Origin: Lawsonibacter faecis
Lineage (GTDB): Bacteria; Bacillota; Clostridia; Oscillospirales; Oscillospiraceae
Assembly (NCBI RefSeq): GCF_014287675.1
Contig: NZ_JACOPQ010000003.1
Span: 186,001 to 250,000 of the forward strand
Direction: 5' to 3'
DNA: 64,000 nucleotides
Of the stretch, positions 14,959 to 23,012 are shown piece after piece. Numbering within the stretch: position 1 is the first letter of the stretch; each line of letters opens with the position of its first letter. The notes beneath the pieces were generated by a model, which did not search any database, was not told where the DNA came from, and worked only from the letters and a program-made list of their open reading frames with translations. Position numbers and translations under genes: made by a program.

Positions 14959-16656
14959 TTATTCAGTCTGCGGCTGTCTGCTGGAAGCTACAATATTGTC
15001 ATGATGAATCTTGATATCTAAAATAATTTTGAACAGCGCTTCAAAAGCCTTCTCGGTAGTAGCGCTGATGGGAACTTCTCCCTTACAAATATGCCCAGCA
15101 AACTGCATTTTGCTCAGCGCATAGTTAATCTCTGATTCAGTGCTCAGAGAGAGGACTCTTTCCTTAGTCGAACCATTAATGACCCGAATACTCCTTGCCC
15201 CGCAGGCAGCTCTGTTTATACAGAGGCGGTCCAACACAGGAGCCCTCCCATATTGGTCAAACTCATTTCCCAAGTAGAGTCGGCGCTCTACACCATCACT
15301 ACACATAAATGTGGATTTAATTTCCTCATCCAAGTATAGATGTTCAATACAAATGTCCGGAGTAGCCACCCTGTGGGGCGGGACAGGAAGTACCAGGGAA
15401 TAGACATTGTTCCCCCAATATTTAAAGCTGCCTTGGGTGGGTGCAAGAGCTTTCACCACATCAGCACGGTCGCGGTCGGCGATAAAAATGAGAATTTCTC
15501 GATTTGTTGTTAGGGAAAAGGAACGGCACATTTCGCATAGTTTGGTCCCATCCATATCCATGTGAATCGCAGTAGACACACCGCTGTTTTCAGACTCATA
15601 TTCTAGAAATTTAAGATCGAGCCTGGAAAAGGCGTATTGCTCTCTACAACGCTGCCAGTGAAATTTCATGTGTTTCCAATCTGTGGGACCCTCTGTAAAA
15701 ATATTTATTTCTGCACCGAAAGCCAGTCGGCGCTTATAATCATTATAGTAAAGATTGCGCAGTGCTTCATCTGCATAGGGAAGAAACTCCTCAAAACGGT
15801 CCATGACATCAAGCTGTTCCAGATAGGGGCTATAGCTGACTCCTGGGTCGTCCTTATATGTACTGCGCCATAAGAAATGTCGGCTTACGCCGATTAACGC
15901 ATCATCCAACAGATAGTAATCCGCGCCATCCAGATACTCAAATTCTTGACACAACATTTGAAAAATATGCGCATCAGAGGCAACGGCGCTGATCGTTTTC
16001 ACCGTCCCAGATGGCATAGGCAACTGAAAAAAGGCATAATTTTTCCCCAGGTAGGGATTTTGCAGCAGAGCCGCCGACACAAACTGCGTGTCTGGAGAGA
16101 CTGTGGATACACTGCCGCACTCCAATTTCAGAGGAAGACCACCTTTATAACCAAGCCTGCTCACCAGATCGTTAACGAGAATGGATAAAAGTTCCTCATC
16201 ATTCATAGCGTGAACTGATTCGAAATAGTTTTTACAACTCTGAATAAACGCATTGGCCTCATCAAATCCACTCGGCACACCACGATATCCCACTCTGCTG
16301 GTCATGCCACGACACATAGTGGGCTCTGTCCAGGTACAGACAAAGCCATGACTGTGATCCTTTAGGAAATTGGAAAAGTACTTTTGCTCCAATTTGGTTC
16401 TCTCATTTAAAGCAAGAATATCTATATCGCTGGCTGAGAGCTCCTCAAGCCGGCCAGTGGGAAGGTCAACATAGTCGAAAGTGAGATAAAGATCCATCGA
16501 ATCTTCAAAGGGGTCTACTTTAATGCCCAGCCAGAGAAATTCTTCACTGGCATCGCTGAGGTATTCAACAAACTCATCTTCATAGGCCCGGTATAGGTTC
16601 GGTATGCTATCGAGTTCGGCCAGATGCTGCTGCGCCAAATGACAGATTTTATCCAT
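14959..16656 (-). CDS. Unrecognised protein with TOPRIM-like motifs, possible defence nuclease
   Basis: 565 aa from the ATG at 16656, with AGAAGGG upstream. I cannot place it in a named family. Residues 1-310 show no motif I recognise. The later region has INIFTEGPTDWKHMK (Glu322, EGxTD) and ILIFIADRDRAD (Asp394, Asp396), the acidic spacing of a TOPRIM nuclease fold, followed by WGNNVYSLVLPVP, CIEHLYLDEEI and RRLYLGNEF, which look like a conserved C-terminal domain. No transmembrane segment. The gene is visibly AT-richer than its neighbours, is alone in its transcription unit, and sits between a cas4-cas1 remnant and tRNA genes, all suggesting horizontal transfer. An anti-phage nuclease is a hypothesis only. 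Confidence 0.6.
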   Translation of the reverse strand: MDKICHLAQQHLAELDSIPNLYRAYEDEFVEYLSDASEEFLWLGIKVDPFEDSMDLYLTFDYVDLPTGRLEELSASDIDILALNERTKLEQKYFSNFLKDHSHGFVCTWTEPTMCRGMTSRVGYRGVPSGFDEANAFIQSCKNYFESVHAMNDEELLSILVNDLVSRLGYKGGLPLKLECGSVSTVSPDTQFVSAALLQNPYLGKNYAFFQLPMPSGTVKTISAVASDAHIFQMLCQEFEYLDGADYYLLDDALIGVSRHFLWRSTYKDDPGVSYSPYLEQLDVMDRFEEFLPYADEALRNLYYNDYKRRLAFGAEINIFTEGPTDWKHMKFHWQRCREQYAFSRLDLKFLEYESENSGVSTAIHMDMDGTKLCEMCRSFSLTTNREILIFIADRDRADVVKALAPTQGSFKYWGNNVYSLVLPVPPHRVATPDICIEHLYLDEEIKSTFMCSDGVERRLYLGNEFDQYGRAPVLDRLCINRAACGARSIRVINGSTKERVLSLSTESEINYALSKMQFAGHICKGEVPISATTEKAFEALFKIILDIKIHHDNIVASSRQPQTE

Positions 16657-16774
16657 TGACACCCTTCTTTGTACTAAGATAATTAATAGACATGTTATCA
16701 TATTTCATTCTCAATTGCACCTAAGATTAGTATAAAACCAGCGTTTTATGTGGCTCCTCGTTTCCTGACCATTA

Positions 16775-16827
16775 GGGGTATCGTTAAGCCGCCTGCAATT
16801 TTAGCAGACGACCGAGCTATACCCCCG
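16775..16827. other. Structured element sharing 13 nt with the tRNA-Ala 5' end
   Basis: An outer 7-bp stem (GGGGTAT 16775-16781 with ATACCCC 16819-16825) encloses an inner 7-bp stem (CGCCTGC 16790-16796 with GCAGACG 16804-16810, one wobble on the minus strand) and a 7-nt loop. Its right arm GAGCTATACCCCC (16814-16826) is identical to the first 13 nt of the tRNA-Ala genes, read on the minus strand. It lies between the tRNA terminator and the TOPRIM-like gene. It may be a tRNA fragment, an integration scar or a regulatory hairpin. Confidence 0.5.
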
Positions 16828-16849
16828 TCAAGATCCAAAAAAACAAAGA

Positions 16850-16883
16850 AAAAGTCCCGAAATCATGTGATTTCGGGACTTTT
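16850..16883 (-). terminator. Terminator of the tRNA-Ala genes
   Basis: A 16-bp perfect stem (AAAAGTCCCGAAATCA and its complement) around a two-base TG centre is followed on the minus strand by TCTTTGTTTTTTT. It begins right after the first tRNA's CCA end. Confidence 0.88.
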
Positions 16884-16884
16884 G

Positions 16885-16960
16885 TGGTGGAGATAAGCGG
16901 GATCGAACCGCTGACCTCCTGAATGCCATTCAGGCGCTCTCCCAGCTGAGCTATACCCCC
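16885..16960 (-). tRNA. tRNA-Ala(GGC)
   Basis: 76 nt including an encoded CCA. On the minus strand: acceptor GGGGGTA paired with TATCTCC (two G-U pairs), D arm with AGCTCAGCTGGGAGAGC, anticodon stem CCTGA/TCAGG with loop ATGGCAT (anticodon GGC, plus-strand 16925-16927), and T arm containing GGTTCGATCCC. Reads GCC/GCU alanine codons. Confidence 0.96.
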
Positions 16961-16998
16961 ACGTAACCGTATTCAATTGTAGGTCCCAAAGGGACTTG

Positions 16999-17074
16999 TG
17001 GTGGAGATAAGCGGGATCGAACCGCTGACCTCCTGAATGCCATTCAGGCGCTCTCCCAGCTGAGCTATACCCCC
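16999..17074 (-). tRNA. tRNA-Ala(GGC), second copy
   Basis: Identical over all 76 nt to the copy at 16885-16960 and separated from it by 38 bp, so a tandem duplication, probably one transcript. The same fold and GGC anticodon apply. High demand for GCC alanine codons in this GC-rich genome fits the duplicated gene. Confidence 0.96.
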
Positions 17075-17238
17075 ACATATTGGTGTCTGCCGGGTATTTG
17101 TCCCGTACAGAACGAATGTTATTTTAGCAGGATAGCGCGTATTTGTCAATATCCTTTTTTCGTTTTCTTCCGCAAATTTTTGTTCGGGCCGCAGCGGGAC
17201 CCTTCCCTGCCGGTAAAAAGTCTGTGCGGGCTTTTCTC

Positions 17239-17267
17239 TTGAGGTTTTTCCACCCCTGGGGTATAAT
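17239..17267 (+). promoter_or_regulatory. Promoter of the MarR-family gene
   Basis: TTGAGG (17239-17244) and a perfect TATAAT (17262-17267), spacing 17 bp, 52 bp before the start codon. Confidence 0.75.
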
Positions 17268-17318
17268 GCCAATAGATATCCGTTCTTACCACACGCCGCC
17301 ATTTTGAGGAGGTTTGGC

Positions 17319-17792
17319 ATGACCGCCAAGGAACGCAAGCAGCTGGAGGCCTATATTGACAGCTATTACAGCAGCTATTTTCAGATGGACGCCGTCTATA
17401 ACGAATGGGCCTCCGCCAACAAAATACAGGATACCACCCTCTTTGTGCTCAATGAGATCAGCAAGCAGGAGTTCTGTACCCAGCGCAGCCTGAAGGACAG
17501 CCTGGGCTACTCCAAGCAGACCATCTCCTGTTCCCTCCGGCGGCTGGAGCAGGACGGTATTATTACCCGCCAGCGCGCCCTCCACGATCAGCGCAACAAC
17601 CTCATCCGCCTTACCCCCAAGGGGAAGGCCTATGCGGACAAGCTCCTCGCCCGCCTCCATGAGGCGGAGCGCCAGGCCTTTCAGCACCTGAGCAAGGAGG
17701 AGTGCGAGTGGGTGCTCACCGCCTTTCGCAAGCTGACCACCGCGCTGGCGGACAGCATCCGCGCAGACATCGCCGCCTCGGAGGAGGCCTGA
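17319..17792 (+). CDS. MarR-family transcriptional regulator
   Basis: 157 aa from the ATG at 17319, with GAGGAGG upstream. The winged helix lies in the middle: STSLKDSLGYSKQTI-like recognition region (RSLKDSLGYSKQTISCSL) and a wing LEQDGIITRQRALHDQRNNL, then IRLTPKGKAYADKLL. Flanking helices at both ends form the dimer interface usual for MarR proteins. Monocistronic, with its own promoter and terminator. The next gene on the same strand, an NCS1 permease, is 480 bp away with a separate promoter, so control of it is possible but not shown. Confidence 0.85.
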   Translation: MTAKERKQLEAYIDSYYSSYFQMDAVYNEWASANKIQDTTLFVLNEISKQEFCTQRSLKDSLGYSKQTISCSLRRLEQDGIITRQRALHDQRNNLIRLTPKGKAYADKLLARLHEAERQAFQHLSKEECEWVLTAFRKLTTALADSIRADIAASEEA

Positions 17793-17796
17793 TACC

Positions 17797-17827
17797 GGCA
17801 GGGCCGCTTCTGCGGCCCTGCCTTTTT
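17797..17827 (+). terminator. Terminator of the MarR gene
   Basis: An 11-bp stem GGCAGGGCCGC with complement, loop TTCT and TTTTT, starting 4 bp after the stop. Confidence 0.9.
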
Positions 17828-18166
17828 GTTTTTCATCCGCAGAATTTTTATTCATATTTCCAATATATATTCATTTTCTCGCGCGCACATATTGGTCAAT
17901 TTTTTTACCAGATTAAATTTGGTATTTTTCTTAATTCATTCGCTGTAATGGTAAAATATTTTATCGTTTTTCTCCCTCCGGACTCTCATTTTCCATATTT
18001 TAATAATTATCAATGTGTTTCCTTTGTTTTTAAATTGCAAAATGGTAAATAATTTGACTATATAATATCGTTTTGCAATATTTCACCTGTGCGTTTTCAC
18101 AAGGACCAATCTGAGTTTTTAATTATTGACACCCCTTTTCTGTGGCTTTTGCATTAATTTTTATGC
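17828..18166. other. AT-rich intergenic region with repeated TGGTAAA-like motifs
   Basis: About 340 bp without a gene, strikingly AT-rich against its surroundings. It contains TTACCA-(9)-TGGTAT around 17905-17925 and further TGGTAAA copies near 17950 and 18040. These may be operator half-sites for the downstream permease operon. No RNA family was recognised. Confidence 0.45.
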
Positions 18167-18195
18167 TTGACAGAGTGCATTTTTGTGGATATATT
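18167..18195 (+). promoter_or_regulatory. Promoter of the NCS1 permease operon
   Basis: Consensus TTGACA (18167-18172) and TATATT (18190-18195) with 17-bp spacing. The transcript would carry a leader of about 70 nt that contains the GC-rich hairpin CGGGCG...CGCCCG before the ribosome site. Confidence 0.75.
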
Positions 18196-18271
18196 TTATT
18201 TGCAGATGACGGGCGGCGCGCGACGCCCGCCGCAGAATTTGTTGCCACAATTAAAAAGGGAGTGAGTTCTG

Positions 18272-19666
18272 GTGGCTGATACAAACAAAGAGAACGTCGT
18301 CCGCGACTATGACATTGACGAGTATGTCCCAATGAACGCCAGATACTACGGCATCAAGGAGATGGCGTCGGTCTGGATTTGCGCCAACGCCAACCCCACC
18401 TCCTGGTATATGGGCACCATCGTGGGCGCTCTGGGGCTGGGCGGCGCCTTCCTAGCAGCCATTATCAGCAATCCTCTGGTCTATCTGATTCTGGCCCTGG
18501 TGGGCATCATGGGTTTCCGGGTGGCTTCCAGCACCATGGGCCTGGCCCGCGTCCCCTTCGGCATTGTGGGCAGCAAGCTGCCCTCTCTCATCAACGCCCT
18601 GCAGTTTGTGGGATGGTGCGGCGTCAACACTTATATCGCCGCAGTCCCCCTGGCGAGCCTCATCTCCAGCTTTACCGGCGCGGACCCCCACTCCAAGCCC
18701 ATGATAGCCCTCTCCGTGATCATTATCCTGGCCATCACCAGCGTAATCGCTATTTTCGGCGGCGCGAAGCTCATCGGCATCGCCCAGAATATCGCAGTCA
18801 TCTGCCTGATCGTCCTCAGCGTTTGGATTACGGTGCAGGTCTTCCGCACCTTTTCCTTCAGCGATATCGCGGCCTGGAAGCTGGAGGCCAATCCCGCCAA
18901 CTCCGGCTGGGCCCTGCCCTTCGGCTCAGCGATGGACTCCTTCGCGGCCTTCGGCTTCGCCTGGGTCATGGCGGTGGCCGACTATACCCGCTACACCAAG
19001 AGCAAAACGGCGGCCACCGCGGCCCCCATGGCGGGCGCCGCTTTCGGTATGCTGTGGTTCTGCATGATTGGCGCGGTGAGCGCTATCGCGGTGGCGGTGC
19101 TCAACGGCGGTCTCTTCGACCCCACTTCCGCCGACCTGGGCTACATCTGCTCCTCTCTGGGTATGGGGCAGATCGCCAACGTGCTCATTGTGCTGTCCAC
19201 CATTGCGGTGAATATGATCAACGTCTACTCCGGCGGATTCTCCACCGCCAACGTGAGCAGCAAGCTCTCCCCCAAGGTCTCTATGACCATCATCGCCGTG
19301 GGCTCGGTGCTGCTGGCCCTCACGCCCCTGGTACTGGGCAGTTTTCTGGACACCTTCCAGATTTTCCTGGGATACCTGGGCGCAGTGTTCCCGCCCTGCA
19401 TCGCCATTCTGGTGGCGGACTACTTCTTTATCCGCAAAAAGAAGTACGACATCAGCCAGTTCAGCAATAAGAACGGCCCCTACTGGTACAAGAACGGCAT
19501 TAACCCAGTAGCCATCGGCTGCTTCCTGCTGGGCGTGGCCGCCTACTTCGTGGGCCAGCAGATCCCCTTCGTCATGGCCTCCATCGGCGCGGTGTTCTTC
19601 TGCTTTATCATCACCGGCGCCGCCTACCTGATCGCCGCCAAGGCCCTGATGAAAGAAACGCGATAA
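18272..19666 (+). CDS. NCS1-family permease (purine/pyrimidine/hydantoin-type transporter)
   Basis: 464 aa from a GTG at 18272 with AAAAGGGAG upstream. About 12 transmembrane segments; the N-terminal NARYYGIKEMASVWICANAN and VASSTMGLARVPFGIVG segments are typical of the NCS1 nucleobase-cation symporter family, and VADYTRYTKSKTAATAAPM is the conserved central motif. It imports a nucleobase-like or related compound. The downstream C69 peptidase starts 19 bp after its stop, so they form an operon, and the transported compound may be the substrate or product of that hydrolase (inference). Confidence 0.87.
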   Translation: MADTNKENVVRDYDIDEYVPMNARYYGIKEMASVWICANANPTSWYMGTIVGALGLGGAFLAAIISNPLVYLILALVGIMGFRVASSTMGLARVPFGIVGSKLPSLINALQFVGWCGVNTYIAAVPLASLISSFTGADPHSKPMIALSVIIILAITSVIAIFGGAKLIGIAQNIAVICLIVLSVWITVQVFRTFSFSDIAAWKLEANPANSGWALPFGSAMDSFAAFGFAWVMAVADYTRYTKSKTAATAAPMAGAAFGMLWFCMIGAVSAIAVAVLNGGLFDPTSADLGYICSSLGMGQIANVLIVLSTIAVNMINVYSGGFSTANVSSKLSPKVSMTIIAVGSVLLALTPLVLGSFLDTFQIFLGYLGAVFPPCIAILVADYFFIRKKKYDISQFSNKNGPYWYKNGINPVAIGCFLLGVAAYFVGQQIPFVMASIGAVFFCFIITGAAYLIAAKALMKETR

Positions 19667-19684
19667 GAGAGGAGAATTGCCGCT

Positions 19685-21130
19685 ATGTGTTTTTCCGTCA
19701 TTGTGGGCAGGAATGCCAGCGCCGCCGGCCATGTGCTCCTGGCCGCCAACGACGACTGGCCCGGATGTCCGGGCCATGTGCACTACGTACCCCGCCGGGC
19801 CTGGGACGGCGGGGATACCTTTCTCACCGTTAAGGGCACGCCCATCCCCCAGGTCCCGCTGACCTACGGCTATACCTATTCCGCAGCCGCCTACGAGACC
19901 GGCACGCGCCGCGTCTCCTGGGCGGATGGAGTCAACGACCAGAGGGTGGCGGTCTCCATGCAGGGGGTCTACGCCTTTGCCGATTACCAGAAGGAGGGAG
20001 ATCTGCTGGAGTGTGACGACCTGGTCATTCTGATGCTGGAGCGGGGCAGGACCGCCCGGCAGGCCATTGAGACGGCGGGGGAACTGATCGCCCGGTACGG
20101 CTACTCCGTCTCCACCATTGACGGAGCCGAGGGGACCGTCTGCATGGCCGTGGCCGACCCGGAGGAGGGCTTCTTCCTGGAGCTGGGTCCCGGCGGCTAC
20201 TGGTGCGCCCGGCGGGTGTCCGACGACCAGGTGGAGTGCCGTCCCAACTGCTTCGGCATCGGCGAGGTGGACTTTGAGGACCACGAGAATTTTCTCTGCT
20301 CCCCCGGCCTCTATGAGCTGGCGGTGGAGAAGGGGCTGGTCCGCAGCGGAGAAAAGCTCAACTTTGCCGCCGCCTTCGGCGGGGACTCCACCGATTTGAA
20401 CCCCGGCTACGGCGGGGCGCTGAATCCGGTGAATACCCTGCGGAAATGGCGGGTATTCAACAAGCTGGGCGGGCTGAACCTGCCGCCCGAGGCCCCGGTC
20501 TACGGCTGTGTCCCCAGGGAGCCCGTCACCCTGCGGGGACTCATGGACCTGATGCGGGACGGGCTGGAGGGCACGGAGTACAGCCTTGGGACGGCTCCCG
20601 AGGCCGGACGCTTCCACAACCCCTTCTGGATGGAGATCAGCACCAGCATCGCCCAGGGGGGCACGGTCGTCTGCATGATTGCCGACCTCTCCCCCGCGCT
20701 TGCGCAGGAGCTGGGCTGCCCGGTCTGGTTCGCGTTCAGCAACGCCCGGCTGGCCCCCTTCGTCCCCTGCTACACCGGAGGGCGCGGCCTGCCGGAGGCC
20801 TACCAGCGGGGCGAGTGCGGCGCATTCAACCCCGCAGACGCCTGGTGGGCCTTCCAGGAGACCGCCGAGCTCTGCTGCCGCAATTACGAGGCCATCGCCC
20901 CCGTGGAGGTCGTTCCCGTCTACGAGGCCATGGAGGACCGGTTCTTCGCCGCCCTGGCCCGGGCGGAGGACGAGGCTGTGAAGCGGTTTGGTCAGGACCC
21001 GGAGGGCGCGCGGGACTATCTGGCCGGGGTGACCGGCGCTATGGCCGAAGAGGCCATGGAGACCGCGCTGAAAATCGGCCGGAGAATCAAGGGGAAATAC
21101 CTCTGCAATACCATCCTGGAATGGATATAG
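19685..21130 (+). CDS. C69-family dipeptidase (Ntn hydrolase)
   Basis: 481 aa. It starts MCFSVIVGRNAS: after removal of Met, Cys2 becomes the N-terminal nucleophile, as in peptidase U34/C69. Conserved segments include LLAANDDWPG, YAFADYQKEGDLLECDDLV-like acidic stretch and NPFWMEISTSIAQGG near residue 320. No signal peptide, so probably cytoplasmic, self-processing only by Met removal. C69 enzymes hydrolyse dipeptides, but related Ntn enzymes cleave other amides. The ribosome site AGAGGAG is 10 nt upstream. It shares a transcript with the NCS1 permease, an unusual partner for a dipeptidase, so the true substrate may be a small cyclic or acylated amide. Confidence 0.85.
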   Translation: MCFSVIVGRNASAAGHVLLAANDDWPGCPGHVHYVPRRAWDGGDTFLTVKGTPIPQVPLTYGYTYSAAAYETGTRRVSWADGVNDQRVAVSMQGVYAFADYQKEGDLLECDDLVILMLERGRTARQAIETAGELIARYGYSVSTIDGAEGTVCMAVADPEEGFFLELGPGGYWCARRVSDDQVECRPNCFGIGEVDFEDHENFLCSPGLYELAVEKGLVRSGEKLNFAAAFGGDSTDLNPGYGGALNPVNTLRKWRVFNKLGGLNLPPEAPVYGCVPREPVTLRGLMDLMRDGLEGTEYSLGTAPEAGRFHNPFWMEISTSIAQGGTVVCMIADLSPALAQELGCPVWFAFSNARLAPFVPCYTGGRGLPEAYQRGECGAFNPADAWWAFQETAELCCRNYEAIAPVEVVPVYEAMEDRFFAALARAEDEAVKRFGQDPEGARDYLAGVTGAMAEEAMETALKIGRRIKGKYLCNTILEWI

Positions 21131-21134
21131 AGAT

Positions 21135-21180
21135 AAAGACGGCGGGGCAAAGTCCATCAGGACTTTGCCCCGCCGTCTTT
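21135..21180. terminator. Bidirectional terminator between the C69 gene and the ABC exporter
   Basis: A 21-bp perfect stem (AAAGACGGCGGGGCAAAGTCC and complement) with loop ATCA; A- and T-rich ends serve both strands. It touches the stop codon of the convergent ABC gene. Confidence 0.9.
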
Positions 21181-23012
21181 TATTGCGCCTGGAGCGCCCG
21201 GAGCGCCGCCTCCTCGGCGAACTGCTTGCTGTAAAGCGTGTGGTAATACCCCTTGCGGCGCAGAAGCTCCTCGTGCTTACCCTGCTCCACGATGCGGCCG
21301 TCCCGGACCACCAGAATGAGGTCCGCGTGGCGGATGGTGGAGAGCCGGTGGGCGATGAGGAAGGAGGTGCGCCCCTCCAGCAGGTGGGAGATGGCGTTTT
21401 GAATCAGCTGCTCCGTCTCCGTGTCGATGGAGGAGGTAGCCTCGTCCAGCACGAAAATCCGCGGGTCGGCCAAAACCGCCCGGGCGAAGGAGATGAGCTG
21501 CTTCTCGCCGGTGGAGAGGCGGTCGCCCCCCTCACCCACCGGGCTGTCGTATCCCCGGTCCAGCTTCTTCACCACCGTGTCGGCGCTCACCGCCTCGGCG
21601 GCGGCTTTGATCTCAGCCTCGGTGGCGTCCAGCCGGCCATAGCGGATATTCTCCATCACCGTGCCGGAGAAGAGATGGGGGGCCTGGAGGACGTAGCCGA
21701 TGTTGGAGTGTAACCAGAGCTGGGAGCGCCGGCGGTAGTCCACGCCGTCGATGAGGATGCGGCCCGCCGTGGGCTCGAAGAAGCGGCAGGCCAGGTTTAC
21801 CAGGGTGCTCTTCCCCGCCCCGGTCTCCCCCACGATGGCCACGGTGGTCCCGGCGGGAATATGGAGGCTGAAGTGGCTCAGCACCTCCTCATTGCCGTCG
21901 GGGTACTGAAAGGACACGTCCTCGAAGGTAATGTCCCCCTTGATGGGGGGCCAGTTCTCCTTCTTGGGGTGGAAGGTGTCGCCGTATTGCTCCACCACCT
22001 CGGGAGCGTCGCTGATGAGGGGCTTCTCGTCCAAAAGACCGGTAACGCGCTCAATATTGGCCTGGATAGAGATAAAGTCGGCCATGTTTCGGGCGAGCTG
22101 CTGGATGGGCTCGAAGATGCCCGCCGCATAGGAGGCGAAGGCGGAAAGAGTGCCCAGCAGCAGAAGTCCCTCCCTCACCAGGAAGCCGCCCCTGGCCAGA
22201 ACCACCGCCGTGGCGATGGAGCTGACGAAGAGGACCAGCGGGATATAGACGGCGCTGAGGCGGGCGGCCTTCACGGAGGAGGCGCGCATATCTCCGGTGA
22301 GCTTCTGAAAACCGGCAAAATTCTGGTCCTCAATGACCAGGGTCTTGGAGGTCTTTGCCCCGGTGATGCCCTCGTTGAAGGCGCCGGTAATCTTGGAGTT
22401 GGCCTTGCGCACCTTGCGGTTCCAGTGGAGGATGCGGTTTTGAAAATACCAGGTCAGCAGGGCGATGGCGGGCACCACCAGGATAACCAGCAGGGCCAGC
22501 TGGACGTTGAGCATCAGCATGGCGATGAAGACGCCGATCACATAGGAGAAGGCCCAGAGCATATCGAAGAAGTTCCAGGCCACCAGGGCAGCTATGCGGT
22601 TGGTGTCGCTCATGACCCGGGAGTGGATATAGCCCACCGGGGTCACGTTGTAGTAGGAGAAGGACAGAGTCTGGAGGTGGACGAAGCAGGCCTTTTTCAT
22701 GTCCCGGCCGAACATCATCTCAAGCCGCATGGAGCCCCGGGTGAAGGCCACCACGAAGAGGGCCTGGAGGATAATGGCGGCTGCATAGGCCCCGCCGAAG
22801 CCGGCTACCCCGGCAGTGGTATTCCCCTCAATAAAGCGGTCGATGGCATACCGCTGGAAGAGGGGGAGCAGAATGTCGATAAAGGCGCACAGGAAGATAA
22901 AGACAAAGATTTGAATGAGGGTCTTCCTATAGGGCCTTAGGTAAGGGAAAAGCGCTTTCCACACCCGCCAGTCAAAGGACTGGGCATATTCCTTCTCGTC
23001 GTAGGCGGCCAT
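21180..23012 (-). CDS. Heterodimeric ABC exporter subunit B (canonical ATPase site)
   Basis: 610 aa. Six transmembrane helices in the first 320 residues, then the nucleotide-binding domain: Walker A VGETGAGKST, signature LSTGEKQL, Walker B IFVLDEATSSID with the catalytic Glu, and the H-loop AHRLST. Its ATG overlaps the stop of the partner gene (TGATG), so the two are coupled. The partner has Asp in place of the catalytic Glu, the asymmetry known from heterodimeric multidrug exporters such as TM287/288 and BmrCD. It probably exports drugs or peptides. No dedicated substrate gene adjoins. Confidence 0.9.
   Translation of the reverse strand: MAAYDEKEYAQSFDWRVWKALFPYLRPYRKTLIQIFVFIFLCAFIDILLPLFQRYAIDRFIEGNTTAGVAGFGGAYAAAIILQALFVVAFTRGSMRLEMMFGRDMKKACFVHLQTLSFSYYNVTPVGYIHSRVMSDTNRIAALVAWNFFDMLWAFSYVIGVFIAMLMLNVQLALLVILVVPAIALLTWYFQNRILHWNRKVRKANSKITGAFNEGITGAKTSKTLVIEDQNFAGFQKLTGDMRASSVKAARLSAVYIPLVLFVSSIATAVVLARGGFLVREGLLLLGTLSAFASYAAGIFEPIQQLARNMADFISIQANIERVTGLLDEKPLISDAPEVVEQYGDTFHPKKENWPPIKGDITFEDVSFQYPDGNEEVLSHFSLHIPAGTTVAIVGETGAGKSTLVNLACRFFEPTAGRILIDGVDYRRRSQLWLHSNIGYVLQAPHLFSGTVMENIRYGRLDATEAEIKAAAEAVSADTVVKKLDRGYDSPVGEGGDRLSTGEKQLISFARAVLADPRIFVLDEATSSIDTETEQLIQNAISHLLEGRTSFLIAHRLSTIRHADLILVVRDGRIVEQGKHEELLRRKGYYHTLYSKQFAEEAALRALQAQ

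Noticed and set aside
13594..14960. CRISPR array near the cas4-cas1 remnant
   Set aside because: No direct repeats with regular spacing were seen here or in the neighbouring intergenic regions.
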